A stretch of DNA of 64,000 bases from Castanea sativa (GCF_040712315.1 NC_134017.1:79427987-79491986); one strand, 5' to 3'; positions 10,671 through 22,843 are shown, numbered from the stretch's first letter. Translations and numbers: made by a program. The notes: generated from the letters alone by a model not told the origin.

Positions 10671-11469
10671 TATTTCACAACAATATTTAGTTTTAAAATA
10701 TATCATGAAAAGCACCCAACCCTATTTAAGTTTCCCCAAGTCATGACTTTTAAATTTAGTCTTTACGTCTTTAAAAGAAAAAAAGTGTGGTCTTTAGCTT
10801 TCCTTCACAAATTCTTCCTCCTCCTCAGTCAGTCTCTCTTCCATAGTGTAGAAGTGCAGAAGCAGAAGCAAAACAAACAGTCTCTCTTCCGTAGTGCAAA
10901 AGTGCAGAACAATCCCTCTCAATCTCTCTCCCACTGAAACCACGTGATTAGCAATCAATGCAACAAAACTTCACACTGCTCAAGAATATTGTAATAGTCA
11001 AAACTCAAAACAAAAACACCCAATATAAAGTCCAATATGTTCTAAGACGACAAAATACTCAAATCTACCAAAACAATAATAAACATCTCATTATTTCAAT
11101 AAGCCACGAGTAATTATTAAGTTGGAATATTCACTTACCATAGATATTCGAGTTGAGTTAATCAATGTAGAGATGCTGGGAAAGAAATGCAAAAGAGAGA
11201 AAGAGTCGGTCGCATGGAAATGCTAAATTAAATGAGTAGTAATGAAAAAGATTTTTTTTTTTAATGAAAAAGAAATTTACTAAATTAAATGAGTAGTGAT
11301 GTATGTTATTGATAAATATTAGAAATCATAATAAAAAAAATATTAAAATTACTTTTATAAAATTGGTGACACGTCTATAAAATTGTCTAATAAAATTACT
11401 TTAATGAAAAAGTACGTGTTGTTATATTTTAGATTTAGAATAATTTTTTAAGAAATTTCTGTTTATATT
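10671..11469. other. AT-rich intergenic DNA
   Basis: No gene or clear element recognised. A CT-rich patch lies at 10800-10940 (repeated CAGTCTCTCTTCC). The short ORF across it looks like low complexity. Confidence 0.4.
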
Positions 11470-11879
11470 TATGTTCTTATTTTAAGATATTTTTAATTGT
11501 AAAAGAAAATTATATATGTAAATATAATTTCATAAATAACATATCATGTGCTTAATGAGATAAATTTATAGTGGATTTCATTAAGCACATGACATATAAG
11601 TAATATGAATATTGCATAAAGCACTTTATTTAAAAATTTGGTGACAGACATGTTTGACAAAAATCAGGATTAAATCAATCCTAAATACCATGGATGTGAT
11701 AAAAATAATTCAAAGCTAATTGGCATAGTAAGAAATGAATAACACTAATTGGATACTCATTATTACATTTTATACAAGAGAACTTTATAAAAAACTTGTA
11801 TTATATTTTTCTATTTCTCTACACATATATTCTAACAAAAATATAAAATAGTAAAAAAATTGTTTTTGTATCATTAAAA

Positions 11880-11882
<3 letters not shown>

Positions 11883-11959
<77 letters not shown>
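11883..11959. repeat. (TA)n(TG)n compound microsatellite
   Basis: About 23 TA units followed by about 15 TG units. It lies where the family A copy at 15350 has a shorter TA/CA tract. Confidence 0.95.
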
Positions 11960-11962
<3 letters not shown>

Positions 11963-12104
11963 TTTTAATTAAATTTGCTATTTTCTTACCAAATTATTTC
12001 TAACAGGTATTTTTGCCATCTCACTAGTGCAACCTGCTGATGGAATAGAGAAACGCCCCTAGATTTACTTGTGAAAACAATCAAAGTCTAGAGGATAGTC
12101 AAGT

Positions 12105-12328
12105 CGAGTCCAAATCTTCTGTCCCACTTTTCTTGCTCTACTCTATACTCCACTAATAAAAACTTGCCACGTGTTCACCTAATTAATTAAATACTACTAT
12201 TAATTTATAACGGTAGCATTAATAAGTCAATAATGATAGTATTTAATTAATTAGGTAAACACGTGGCAAGTTTTTATTGGTGGAGTATAGAGTGGAGCAG
12301 GAAAAGTGGGACAGAAGATTTGGACTCA
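12105..12328. mobile_element. Foldback MITE with 8-bp TSD (hAT-like)
   Basis: 224 bp, almost wholly palindromic: GAGTCCAAATCTTCTGTCCC on the left returns inverted on the right, with arms of ~95 bp. Flanked by AGTCAAGT at 12097-12104 and 12329-12336. The family A copy at 15576-15600 (GATAATCAAGTGAAGCCC) is the unoccupied site. Each arm carries an ACGTG core (CCACGTGTTC, ACACGTGGCA). Confidence 0.85.
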
Positions 12329-12560
12329 AGTCAAGTAGCCCTTGGAGGAAAAACAAGATAAGTATGGTCACTTATATGTGTGTGTTGAATTAAATTTGCT
12401 ACTTTCATATCAAATTATTTAATTTCTGCATCTTCTTAAATGAGAATTTTTTTTTTCTAATAGATTTTTTTGCCATCTCATTAGTGCATCGGCTGGTGGA
12501 ATAGGGTAAAACCCCTACATTTACTTGGCAAAACAACCAAAAGTCCACAGGACAATCAAC

Positions 12561-13080
12561 CAATTTTTTTTTTAAAAAAAATGAAAAGTATTAGATTCAC
12601 TATTTAGCAAAAATAAAGCAGACAAAAAAAAAAAAAAAAAGAGGAAAAGTGGAAAAATGGAAAATTTCACAAAAATTAGACAAAAAAGGGTTTCAAATAT
12701 TGTCTCGTCCTCATTCAAAAAGAAACTTCTCAAGCTTAATTGGCAACAACGACCAAATGAGGTTGTGTTTCTGTGTGAATCTTAGACTCCTTTTATCAGT
12801 TTCTCTCCTTCTTCTCCTCTATCACTTCTTTCCCATGAATTTCTCAGTCTTTCTCTATCTCTCTCCGTCCAATGTAGCTTTTTTTCTTCTTCAAATTGAT
12901 TTGTTGACTTGTTTTCAAACTCTTTAGTGCTTTACAATGGTAAGTACAAAAGCCAAAGATCGATCTATGGAAGAAGTACAGTGACTAGATATGTTTAGTC
13001 ACCAAAAAAAGAAGAAGCCAAAAGCCAAAGCTAGCTATACCTGCAAATGGAAAAGCATGCATCAAGCTATGAAGTACGGG
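12561..13080. other. Family A remnants and AT-rich DNA
   Basis: Fragments of the family A exon-like block recur here (AAAGCCAAAGCTAGC and CTGCAAATGG near 13018-13050). The 92-codon ORF at 12649-12927 is hydrophobic (LLLSVSLLLLLYHFF), has no recognised domain and is not called as a gene. Confidence 0.4.
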
Positions 13081-13250
13081 GGCGTTTACAGATTCGAGTG
13101 CGGGTGCGGGTGCGGGATTCGGTAATTTTTGAAAAAGTAGGGTGCGAGTGCGGTAGGGTGCGGCGATTAAAAAATTATTAAAAATATTTTTATTTATATT
13201 TTTAATATATTGCTAAGCATACTTTTTTATATAATAATAATAGAAAACTC

Positions 13251-13316
<66 letters not shown>

Positions 13317-14035
13317 GTACACTATTTGGTCAGCCCAAAAAATAAAAAAGAATGTAGTTTAGTGGTTCACGTATTTGGTCAGCCCAAAAACAAAATAAAT
13401 AATATATGTGACAGGTATTAAAATAAGTGTAGTTTCTTCCCATTACCAAAAAACTAAAGAAGAAAAAAAAAAGAAAAAGAAAAAAAAAAAGAGGAAGATG
13501 TGGCTGGCAGCCTGGCCCATGTGTTTGGTCACAAAGCATAAAAATCAAAATAAAGTTAACAAAGGTATTTAAAGATGTGGCTGGCTCCAGTTATCCCATC
13601 GTTCTACTGTCAAAAAAAAAAAAAAAAAAAACAAGAAACAAAACACTAGAACAGAAGGCAGGGGATCTGACGAAAATAAAGGAAGAAGAAAACGAAGAAG
13701 AAAGGGGCTAAGGCCACCGGTATCACAATCACACAGAGAGATAGAATGGTTGTAGCAAGCTCAACTTTGTCTTACCAAAACCACACCTTCTTCTCCAACT
13801 TTCTTTCTTTCTTCATTTTCTTGTTCGATGCTAGCACGATGTGTTTCGGCCGATACGGACCGAATCGTTGCAAGTCAGGCCGAATCGGCGTCGTGTCAGC
13901 ACGAATCGGCTCGTATCGCGTCAAAAAAAATATTTTTTTAAAGGGGGACGCAACACGGTCGCGCAGGCAGCGGTATCGCCTACGCGTCCCCGCGTCGGAC
14001 ACGGGTGCGGCGGCCCAAACACCGCACCCGTGCTT
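13081..14035. other. Possible GC-rich-ended element
   Basis: The two ends are strikingly GC-rich against an AT-rich background. The left (13090-13160) repeats GTGCGGGTGCGGG; the right (13850-14035) carries TCGGCCGATACGGACCG and CGCACCCGTGCTTCC. CGCACCCG at the right end is complementary to the CGGGTGCG units at the left. This suggests a transposon with GC-rich terminal inverted repeats, but exact ends and TSD were not established. Overlapping ORFs on both strands here are by-products of the GC content. Confidence 0.4.
13252..13315. repeat. (AAT)n microsatellite
   Basis: About 21 uninterrupted trinucleotide units. Confidence 0.95.
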
Positions 14036-14400
14036 CCTAGGCATCAAGCAACTTGCACTCACGTGATAATGGTCTTCCCAAATTCTGAGTGAGAGATCAA
14101 TGTAGTCTTACTTACATCTTTAAGGAAAGATATTACTGCACTTTCAAAACTTTTAAAAATAAGACTTTCTCTTTGGTGAAAGAACTAAGACATGCTCCTC
14201 AACATTTTGGTGAAAGCCCTTCAAGACAAAGCGTAGCCCTAAATTTAGACCTCTTGTAAATAAAATCTTCCTTTTTAATATACAAGACACCTGAACCAAT
14301 TCATGCTCATCGATGCCAAGATTAAGCTGCTACTATTGACAAAACTAGATTTTAACTTAATAGGTGCCAAAGCATGAACCAGCCATATTTTTTTATATTT
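14036..14400 (+). repeat. Dispersed repeat family A, 3' block (first copy)
   Basis: Resembles 15680-15990 and, inverted, 54060-54600 (CACCTGAACCAATTCATGCT at 14289 and its complement near 54160). Contains GAGAGATCAATGTAGTC and the GGTGAAAG..CTTCAAGACAA landmarks. No intact coding frame. Confidence 0.7.
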
Positions 14401-15004
14401 GATTTTTATTTTTTGAGTACATTTTATCTTTATTTACATTTTTTTTTCTTGTGATGTTAATATATAAATATATATTTAATAAAATTTAATTTAATTTAAG
14501 TTTCTTAATAATTATTCTAAAAAAATTCATAAAAATGTCACTGTACGTACTCACTATTAAGGCTCACATGCTCTAAGAAGTTAAATGTATAGTTGTATAC
14601 ACCTCCAGCATAACATAGCTTTTCCACCGGTAGCAACCTTCGACTATAATAGTCTAACATTTTGATATGTGGTGCATTCTTTAAATGATATATATGTGTG
14701 TAGGTATGTTTTTTCATATCATGTAAGACTTTAAATAATCTTGTAAAAATATGCTATAAATATACGTATGTACATATGTATATTCACAAAGTTTTCCTCT
14801 AACATATAACACTAACTCATAAAATTATCTATGTATTATTTAAATATGTTACCTAATTATTTGTAGCTTAGTTGTCCCCTCCCATGCAAAAAGTGTTTGG
14901 TAGTCAGGAAAAAAATGATTCAAAAATAAATTTTTAAAGTTCAGGGATGAAAAACAAACTTTTTTCAAATGTTAAGGACCATAATAGTATTTACCCTATA
15001 TTTT
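14401..15004. other. AT-rich intergenic DNA
   Basis: No gene or element with clear ends was seen. Confidence 0.4.
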
Positions 15005-15990
15005 ATGTTCTTATTTTGAGATCTTTTAATTGTAAAAAAAAATTAAAAGTAAATATAATTTCAAAAATCACATATCATGTGCTTAATGATATATAAATAT
15101 AGTGGATTACATAAAGCACATGATATATAAGTAATATGAATATTGCATAAAGCACTTTATTTAAAAATTTAGTGAGGAAAAAATTGGCAAAAATCGTGAT
15201 TCAATGAATCCTAAATCCCATAGACTGATAAAAAAAATTGAAAACTAACTGGAATAATAAGAAATGAATAACACTAATTGGATACTCATTATTACATTTT
15301 ATACAACAGAACTTTATCATAAATTGTATTCTCTCTCTCACTCTCTTTATATATATATATATACACACACCAACAAGATTATAAAATAGTGAAAAAGTTG
15401 TTTTGTGTCATTAAAATCTTTTATATAGGATGATATGTGTGCGGAATTAAATTTTCTATTATCAAATTTTTTTAATTTTCGCATCTTCTTAAAATTATAT
15501 TTTTCTCTAATAGATTTTTTTGCCATCTCATTAGTGCAACCTGCTGGTGGAATATGGGACAACAGTCTTAGTCCAGAGGATAATCAAGTGAAGCCCATGG
15601 AGAAAAAACAAGAAGAGGCTGAAAGCCAAAGCTGGACCTGCAAATGGAAACACCAAAAATTAAGGGAAAAGCATCAAGCAACTTGTTCAACTTTCATTGC
15701 TTGCCAAATAAGTACACCCTCACCACTCAAAAGATTCTGCTCTTCCCAAGCCCCAGCCGAACTCTTATTGAGAGACCAATGTAATCTGTCTTACATATTT
15801 AAGGAAACCTGCACCTTCAAAATGTAAAAAGAAGGCTTCCTCTTTCGTGAAAGAGATTAGTTTTGCTCTTCTCAAGATATGCTAGCACAACATTTTGATG
15901 AAGGCTCTTCAAGACAAGCCCAAAGTTTTGTCCTTGTAAAAGCAAAAGATGTGTCTAGGATGCTACCTTATATTTTTATATGGGTTCGGT
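15005..15990 (+). repeat. Dispersed repeat family A, fullest copy
   Basis: AT-rich leader (15005-15480), then a splice-acceptor-like TTTTTCTCTAATAG at ~15502-15515, then an exon-like open stretch to ~15827. The latter reads LVQPAGGIWDNSLSPEDN, then a charged Lys/Glu/Gln-rich segment ending HQKLREKHQATC. Inverted copies of the exon-like part lie at 50.13-50.48 kb with frame changes, and further copies at 12.0 and 12.5 kb. I do not recognise the protein. The pattern suggests a host exon carried by, or converted into, a repeat. Coding status is unsupported. Confidence 0.65.
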
Positions 15991-16140
15991 TAATGTGTGC
16001 TCTTAGAGCACACATTAAACCATCCATTTATGGTAAAATTTTCTCAGGAATTGAAAAAGTTATTAATACTTTTTCAATTCCCAAGAAATTTTTTTCCAAA
16101 AATGAATAATTATTGTATACTCTTAGGGCACACATATAGT
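15985..16140. mobile_element. Small foldback element
   Basis: 15990-16018 is a perfect palindrome with 14-bp arms and a 1-nt centre (TTAATGTGTGCTCT and its complement). A second pair, GAATTGAAAAAGT and ACTTTTTCAATTC, lies at ~16042-16080. The right end near 16115-16135 repeats CTCTTAGGGCACACAT. Probably a MITE; TSD not established. Confidence 0.55.
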
Positions 16141-16243
16141 GCTCTCATGCCCTAGCGCATGTGGAAGCAGTGGAGTGTCTTGCAAGTTCCCTTGTAGGAG
16201 TGAAGTGGTCTTCTTATAGTAAGACTGGTTGAGAGGGGTTGAG

Positions 16244-17482
16244 ATGGTGGAGGAATTAGAAGAACTTTGGAAGAAACTCTCGTTTACTAAGAAGGAAGAT
16301 GAAAGTATATCTTAGGGGAGTAGCACAACAAAGGCGGCGAGGATGATAGGTAAAAACTGCCTTGTGATGAAGGTCCTTTCACACAAAAGCATGAACATCG
16401 AGGCTCTGAGGAAGAATTTGAGAATGATTTGGAAACCAAATAAGAACGTCCAAATAAATGAGGTAGATGATGAGCTCTACCTAGTGGAGTTTGGTGATGG
16501 AAGGAACAAAAAGAAGGTAATGGAGATGTGTCCCTGGTCCTATGAGAAGCAACTGATTTTGCTGAAGGAATTTGAGGGTGAGCAAGCCCTAAAGGATATT
16601 TCCCTATGGCCAATACACAAACTCCCTCTAAAAAGTAGAACTAGAGATAGGCTGGGCGATAGGGTCAAAGTTGGGGGAGACGTAGCGAAATTCGGAGTAC
16701 ACTGGGGGAAATTTTTAAGGGTAAAGGTGCAAATCGACCTCACCAAGAAGCTGGTGCGGGGGGAAAAAAGGATTGTTTTCAAGGGGGGGGGGGGGTGGGA
16801 ACAATAATGGATAGCCTTCAAATATGAGCGGTTGCCAAACTTTTGCTACATGTGTGGTCTTCTCAATCATGGGCTACAAGAGTGCATGGAAAGGAAAACA
16901 AACCTTACAACCCTCTAGAATGGCGCATGGCTGAGGGGTGAGGTTCCAAGGAAAGGTGGGGGAAAGACTATGAAGGTCGGACAAAAGGAAGGAAGTTTCA
17001 ACAGGGGATGGACGGCGAGCAAATCGGAAGGTGGCCAAGAGAAGCTAAAGCATGCGTCGGTTGGAAAAAGTGTGGCGGGGAGGGAATCTAAGTCAACGGT
17101 ACCTTACGTAGGGGTTAGTGTCACCGAGAAAGAGACAAACAGGGGGGAACAGAGGAGCCAGACTTCAGGAGGCAATTATGGAAAAGGTAAGGAAAGTTAT
17201 CTCAATGAGCAGCCGAAAGGAATCCTTCCTTTCTCAGGTAAGGAAAATTTTGAAAGGTCTAGGGCTTTAAAAGTATCGGTAGACGTGATGCAATGGGAGA
17301 TGGGGACACAACAAGGGGAAGAGCCACAATATGAGTTTCGTGTGGCGCCAAATCTGGAAGGGGAAAAGGATATAAGAGACCCAAGCGGTACTATAAGTGG
17401 ACTTGGCCTAATGGCTTTGTGTTATAAGGAGAAACTGGGTTGGGTCGTGGAGAGTTTGGGCCCAAAAAGCGACCATTGGTAA
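16244..17482 (+). pseudogene. LINE ORF1 (nucleic-acid-binding, DUF4283-like)
   Basis: The best start is ATG 16244, giving a MVEELEELWKKLSFTKKED opening typical of plant LINE ORF1, but TAG at 16313-16315 stops it after 23 codons. The same frame reopens and runs to 16807. A G10 run near 16787-16796 precedes a frame change, after which a knuckle CYMCGLLNHGLQEC (about 16850-16895) is read. The remaining Lys/Gly-rich tail is open from 16970 to 17482. ORF1 proteins bind LINE RNA. Product inactive because of the stop and the frame change. Confidence 0.8.
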
Positions 17483-17695
17483 CATTTAGCTAGAGCGGCC
17501 ATTGTAGAAGGCCCAGCTGAGGAAAAAGAACCAATAAAGAAGAAAAGGGCAGGTCCAATACCACTCCAAGAGCTCGAACCAAAAAAATCTTGATCAGAAG
17601 AAAAGAAAACCCCTTGACCAAAACAAGTCCCATAGGAAAAGCAACTTTACGGATGGCGGTGAGGCGTTAGTTGCAGAGCAACACCGTCGACCCCA

Positions 17696-20013
17696 ATGAG
17701 AGTGTTGGCGTGGAACTATCTGAGTTTAGGGTCACCCCCGGCAGTCAGGACCCTCACCGATGAGGTGAAATCAAAAAACCCAGTTTTGGTTTTCCTTGTG
17801 GAAACCAAAGCAAGTGTGAGTCGGATGAAAGGTTTTCAAAGGAAGTTGGAGTTTAACCAAGGTATTTCGGTGCCGAGTGATGGGAGAAGTTGCGGGTTGG
17901 CAATGATCTGGCGTGAAGGTGTGGATGTAAGATTTAAGAGTTGCTCAAACTCTCACGTCGATGTGGTGGTTCACGACGAAGGAGGGTCAAATCCATGGAG
18001 GGTGACGGGCTTTTATGGTCACTCTGATGCAAGCAAGAGGAATATTTCTTGGAAGCTTCTTGTGTCTTTGAAAAATCAATGTGAAATGCCATAGGTTGTG
18101 TTTGGTGATTTCAATGAAATCACACACTCTGAGGAAAAGTTGGGATGGATGGAGCGGGAGGCTAATCAAATGAGGAGCTTTAGAGAGTGTTTAAGTATGT
18201 GTGGACTATTTGATCTATGTTTCATGAGCCAAAGGTTTACTTGGTGTAATGGGAGATTAGGGGAATAGAGGACGTTGATCAAGTTGGACAGGATGGTGGC
18301 TAATGAGAGGTGGATGGAGCAATTCCGCAAAGCCCAAGTTCATCATATTTCGATGTCTGCTTCGAATCACTACTTGCTAGCCCTTTTCCTTTGGAGAAAG
18401 AAACCCACAAAACCGGAGAGAAGGAGATTTGTTTTCGAGGTGATGTAGGCAAGGGACGAGAGGTGCAGGGAGGTCATTGAATTGGCATAAGATCCCCTTC
18501 AAGCAAGCATGAATTGCAGCATTGTCGAAAAAATCAAAAGCTGCCAATTCCATCTTCAAAGGTGGAACAAGAAGGTATTTGGGAATGTGAATACAGGGCT
18601 GAAGCATCTAAGGGAGCACCTCCAACACCTAGAGGCCCAAAACCTACTCCATGAGACAGTAGGAGAAATCCAAGAATTGAAGAAGGAAATCAATGAAACT
18701 TTAATCAGAGAGGAGGTGATGTGGAATTAAAGATCGAGGGCCCTATGGCTTAAGTGTGGGGACAAGAACACCAAATTCTTTAATGCAACAGCATCACAAA
18801 GACAAAGGAGAAATAAGATAGAAGGGCTTGATGACGATGGGGTTTGGTATGAAAACCAAGATGACATCAAGAAGATTGTTCTAAGTTATTTTTCAAGCAT
18901 TTATAGCTCTGACCATCCCAACTCTTTTGATGCAAGCCTAAGTGCAGTGTTTCTGCAAGTCACCCCTGAAATGAATGACAAGTTAATGAGCGTCTTTGGG
19001 GAGGAAGAGATTAGGGTGGCATTGAATCAAATGCATCCCACCAAAGCCCCTGGCCCCGACGGTATGTCTCCTATTTTCTTTCAGAAGTATTGGGATGTGG
19101 TAGGTCAGTCTGTTATAAACTGTGTTATTCAAATTCTCAATACAGGGGTGATGCCAAATGGTTTAAATGACACATACATATGCTTAATCCCAAAGATTAG
19201 TTGTCCACAAAAGATTACTGAATTTAGACCGATTAGCTTGTGTAACGTTGCTGATAAAATAGTGTCCAAAGTCCTCGCAAACAAATGGAAGAAGATACTA
19301 CTAGTGGTGATAAATGAGTCTCAAAGTGCCTTTGTCTCGAGGAGGCAGATCACTAATAATGTGCTAGTGGCATTCGAGACAATGCATTGCATAGACCAAC
19401 AACGGAAAGGACAAAAAGGTTTGATGGCTATAAAGCTTGGCATGAGCAAAGCCTATGATAGGGTGAAGTGGGCTTTTTGGAGGCGATGATGAGGAAGTTG
19501 GGCTTTCAAGAGAGATGGGTCAGGCTGATTATGATATGTGTGACAACAGTCTCCTACTCAATGCTAATAAATGGGGAACCAAAAGGTAAAATCATTCCAA
19601 CAAAGGGATTGCGCCAAGGTGATCCTATTTCTCCCTATCTCTTCTTGATGTGTGCAGAAGGCTTGACATCCATGCTTCGAAAGGATGAGAGGGATGGTTT
19701 GATTAGTGGGATTTCGGTCTGTAGAGGGGTGCCAAGGATCTCTCATCTCATGTTCGTCGACGATTGTATTATATTTTATGGGGCAAGCGTCATGGAAGGG
19801 AATAGGGTGCTTAAGGTTCTTGCAGACTATGAAAATGAGTTAGGACAAAAGCTGAACAAAGAAAAGACTCCGCTCTTTTTCAGTAAAAACACGGATCGAG
19901 ATATTCAAGAGGAAATCAAAAACATGTTCAGAGCTCAAATCATACACAGGCATGAAAGCTACTTGGGGCTTCCCACTTTAGTGGGGAGAGGAAAAAAGAA
20001 GGCTTTTAACTGA
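17696..20013 (+). pseudogene. LINE ORF2: endonuclease and reverse transcriptase
   Basis: ATG 17696 opens MRVLAWNYLSLGSPPAVRTL, the start of the APE-type endonuclease (normally WN..GLG). VETKA follows, and VVFGDFNEI appears just after an in-frame stop at ~18092. RT begins near 18990: HPTKAPGPDGMSPIFF, FRPISLCNVADKIVSKVLAN, then a frame change at ~19480, GLRQGDPISPYLF, and the catalytic FVDD at ~19753. Multiple stops and frame changes separate these blocks. The enzyme would nick the target and prime cDNA synthesis; this copy cannot. Confidence 0.87.
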
Positions 20014-20997
20014 ATTAAAGACCTAGTTGGGAGGAAGATCACGGAATGGAAGGGTAAATTACTATCAAATGCTAGTAGAGAAATTCTCATTAAAGTAGTG
20101 GCCTAAGCGCCTACAACATACACCATGAGCTGTTTTAAAATCCCATACTCCCTCTATAAAGATCTAAACTCCATGGTGAGCCAATTTTAGTGGGGTCAAA
20201 AAAACAAGGAAAGGAAGATGGCATGGACTGCTTAGGAGAACCTTTGCCTGCCCAAATCTGAAGACGGAATGGGCTTTAAGGATCTAAAAGCTTTTAACCT
20301 GGCACTCCTTGCAAAGCAAGGTTGGCGGATTATCCAAAACCCAGATTCCCTCCTTCATAGAGTGTTTAAAGCTAAGAATTTTGCAGGGTGCACATTTATG
20401 GAAGCGCAGTTAGGAAAAAAAAAGCCTTCTTACGTGTGGAGAAGTCTCTTGGCAGCTAGGGAGACCGTTGAGGTGGGTACAAAGTGGTTCGCTGGGAATG
20501 GGAGAAAAGTGAACATTTGGTGTGATAGATGGCTTCCCTCTCCAGATTCTTTGAAGGTCATCAGCCCCAAAGACCAAGCATGAACTTGGAAAAGGTAGCG
20601 CAACCCATTGACAGTGAGACTGGCCTTTGGAAGGTGGAGCTGATCAAGGAGATGTTCATCACCCATGAGGCATAAACCATTTTGAGCATTCCAATAAGCC
20701 CTAGACTCCCGGATGATTCATTGGTTTGGGCTTGGTCAAAAAATATCTTATTCATGGTTAGGAGTGCATATGGGGTTTCCCTTAAGCTATTAAAGAAGGC
20801 TAGCACGAACAGAGAAAGTGGTGAATGTTCTGACAAAGCGAAAGTATCTTAGTTTTGGAAATCCTTATGGAAGCTCAATTGTCCAAAAAAAAATAAAACA
20901 CTTCCTATAGAGGGCATGTAGAGACATTCTTCCAATAAACTATCGCCTGGCCTCGAGGAAGGTAATTGTTGATGCTAGTTGTGGCTTTTGTGGAGAA
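20014..20997 (+). pseudogene. LINE ORF2 C-terminal region to zf-RVT, left part
   Basis: Continues the LINE after the stop at 20011-20013. GMGFKDLKAFNLALLAKQGW (from ~20266) is the post-RT block, followed by SYVWRSLLAARE and zf-RVT sequence ending CGFCGE just before the solo LTR at 20998. Frame changes throughout. Confidence 0.8.
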
Positions 20998-22012
20998 TGT
21001 TAGGACATATGTTATTCATGTTAGAAACATATGTTAACATTTTATGTAATTGGCTAATCCTTTGACAAAACTCACGTTACTTGTAATTGGGTAGATCTAG
21101 GATGTGTTTAATACTTCAAGGAACAAAGGTTCAAGTCCAAGTATTGAAGCCATGCAAATCTATCCAAGATTCAAGTATTGAAGTGCAGGATTTTAAAGCT
21201 CGACAGCTAGTAGCTATTGAGGTTTAAAAGAGCTGTTTTAACCCAAGGCTTGATAGCTGCTCGATAGATAGGGTATCTGTCGAGATTTATGAAGTTTAGT
21301 TTTTCAGAGCTGATTTTCATCCAATCCATGAATGTATGTTTGGGCATTCTTTCCTCACAACTCTAAACATATATAAGGATTATTTTAAAGGCCTTCACAG
21401 GTTGCACAGTTGCACAAGAACACAATTGCACAAGTGTGAAAAAAAGTGTGACCGAAAACCTAATTTACCCTAGTTCTTCTTTCTCTTGAAGAAGCTACTG
21501 TGTTTGTGCACCACAGGGTTTTGTGACCAAGTAACTTCATGATCTTCATCGTGTAATGAATAGAAGAACTTTGCAGCTAACATTCATCTCAAGTTGGTGG
21601 TCAAGTCGCGTACTGGGATTCGCACATCTTTTGGTTAGTCACATACTGGGAGCCATGCAATACAAGGAGAGATTGCCACTACAAAACAAGTCCAATTGTG
21701 TATTGGGGTAAGGGTTCAACTGTAGGTTGGTATAAGGTACTAGGATTCATTTACTTGTAATCGCTTATTATGATAATAGTAAATTCTCGGAAGTGGTGAT
21801 CTTAAAATCACCTGGTGGGGTTTTTGCCTCTGAAGTTTTTCCCATTTGTAAACAAATCACCGTGTCAACTTTTATTTTTCCGCTGCATTATCGTTTAGTT
21901 GGTGATTTGTTTGTGCTGCCACGTACATTGCATGTTAAATTGATTAATTAATAAACTTAGGTAATTAATTAATTAATTCATCACAAGGGGTCAATACAAT
22001 TTTGGCTTATCA
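20998..22012. mobile_element. Solo LTR (copia-like) inside the LINE
   Basis: 1,015-bp insertion with TG...CA ends (TGTTAGGACATATG and TTTTGGCTTATCA), flanked by GAGAA (20993-20997) and GTGAA (22013-22017), a 5-bp target duplication with one mismatch. Removing it rejoins the zinc-finger CGFCGE / CESFGHV of the LINE. No coding region is seen inside, so it looks like an LTR left by recombination. CCTGGTGGGGTTTTTGCC at ~21810 is typical of plant copia LTR tails. Confidence 0.82.
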
Positions 22013-22017
22013 GTGAA

Positions 22018-22843
22018 TGTGAATCCTTTGGGCATGTCTTATAGGATTGCAAAGTGGCTTCAAAGGTTTGGAAAGAGATGGACCTTGGTCTCCTTACATT
22101 GGATCACCCCACAAGGGACTTCATTGATGTGGTATGGTTTTTGAAGGATAGGAAAGGTAGCACGGATTGGGAGCTGTTTGCCATTACGGCGTGGCACATT
22201 TAGAATAACAGAAATGCCTTTAAGCATGAGGGTAGGTGCAAAGAAGCGAAGAGGGTTGCTAAAGAGGCACGTGAGTATGGGTTGGAATTACGCGAAATCC
22301 CAGTGACCCTTTTGCGTGGCATGGCCCTAGCCAGAAATCAGTGGAGACCACCTAGGCAAGGGAGGTATAAAGTGAATGTGGATGGGGCGGTGTTTACAAA
22401 CCTGGGGTGCTGCGGAGTTAGTGTGGTAATTAGAATTGAGGAAGGCTTGATCATGGGAGCGATGAGCGAAAAAACCGCCTCTTCCTCTAGGAGCCATAGA
22501 AGTTGAAGCAAAGGCAATGGAAGAGGGGATTTAGTTGGCGAGGGATCTAGGCCTAAGGGACATCGACTTAGAGAGTGATGCGCAGACGGTGGTGCTTGCT
22601 TTCGCAGGGCCTGACCCGGGCCCAAACTCGATCCTAAAGGTGGCGGAAGGTGCAAAACTTTGGCTGAATGCGTTTAGTTCCTAGAGTGTGTCCCACGTTC
22701 GTAGGCAGAGTAATATGGCAGCCCATGTAATGGCTAGAGAGGCTATCAATACGCATGACTATGTAATCTGGGTGGAAGATACCCCCACTGTAATAGCTCA
22801 CCAAGTTAATTTGGATGTAATCGCCTTGGACAGTTGTCCTTAG
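22018..22843 (+). pseudogene. LINE ORF2 RNase H tail
   Basis: Resumes the zf-RVT domain (CESFGHV), then a spacer, then RNase H: YKVNVDGAVFTNLGCCG (from ~22365), VVIRIEEGLIMGA, EVEAKAMEEG-like residues across a frame change near 22495, and IDLESDAQTVV. The terminal stop is at 22841. Plant L1 elements often carry this ribonuclease-H-like domain. Confidence 0.8.

Larger units (their letters stand above)
11470..12560 (+). repeat. Dispersed repeat family A, copy 1
   Basis: Matches 15005-15560 (for example ACACTAATTGGATACTCATT at 11742 and 15271) and, inverted, 50.4-51.5 kb. It contains two partial copies of an exon-like block (GCCATCTCA..AGTGCA near 12015 and 12472) and is interrupted by a microsatellite and a foldback element. 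See the 15 kb copy for the fullest version. Confidence 0.75.

Noticed and set aside
12649..12927. Small secreted or membrane protein ORF
   Set aside because: The hydrophobic run is encoded by CT-rich low-complexity DNA, with no homologue recognised and no second exon.
13746..14092. Overlapping ORFs on both strands at 13.8-14.1 kb
   Set aside because: They overlap on three frames in a GC-rich patch that looks like a transposon end, and no domain is recognisable.
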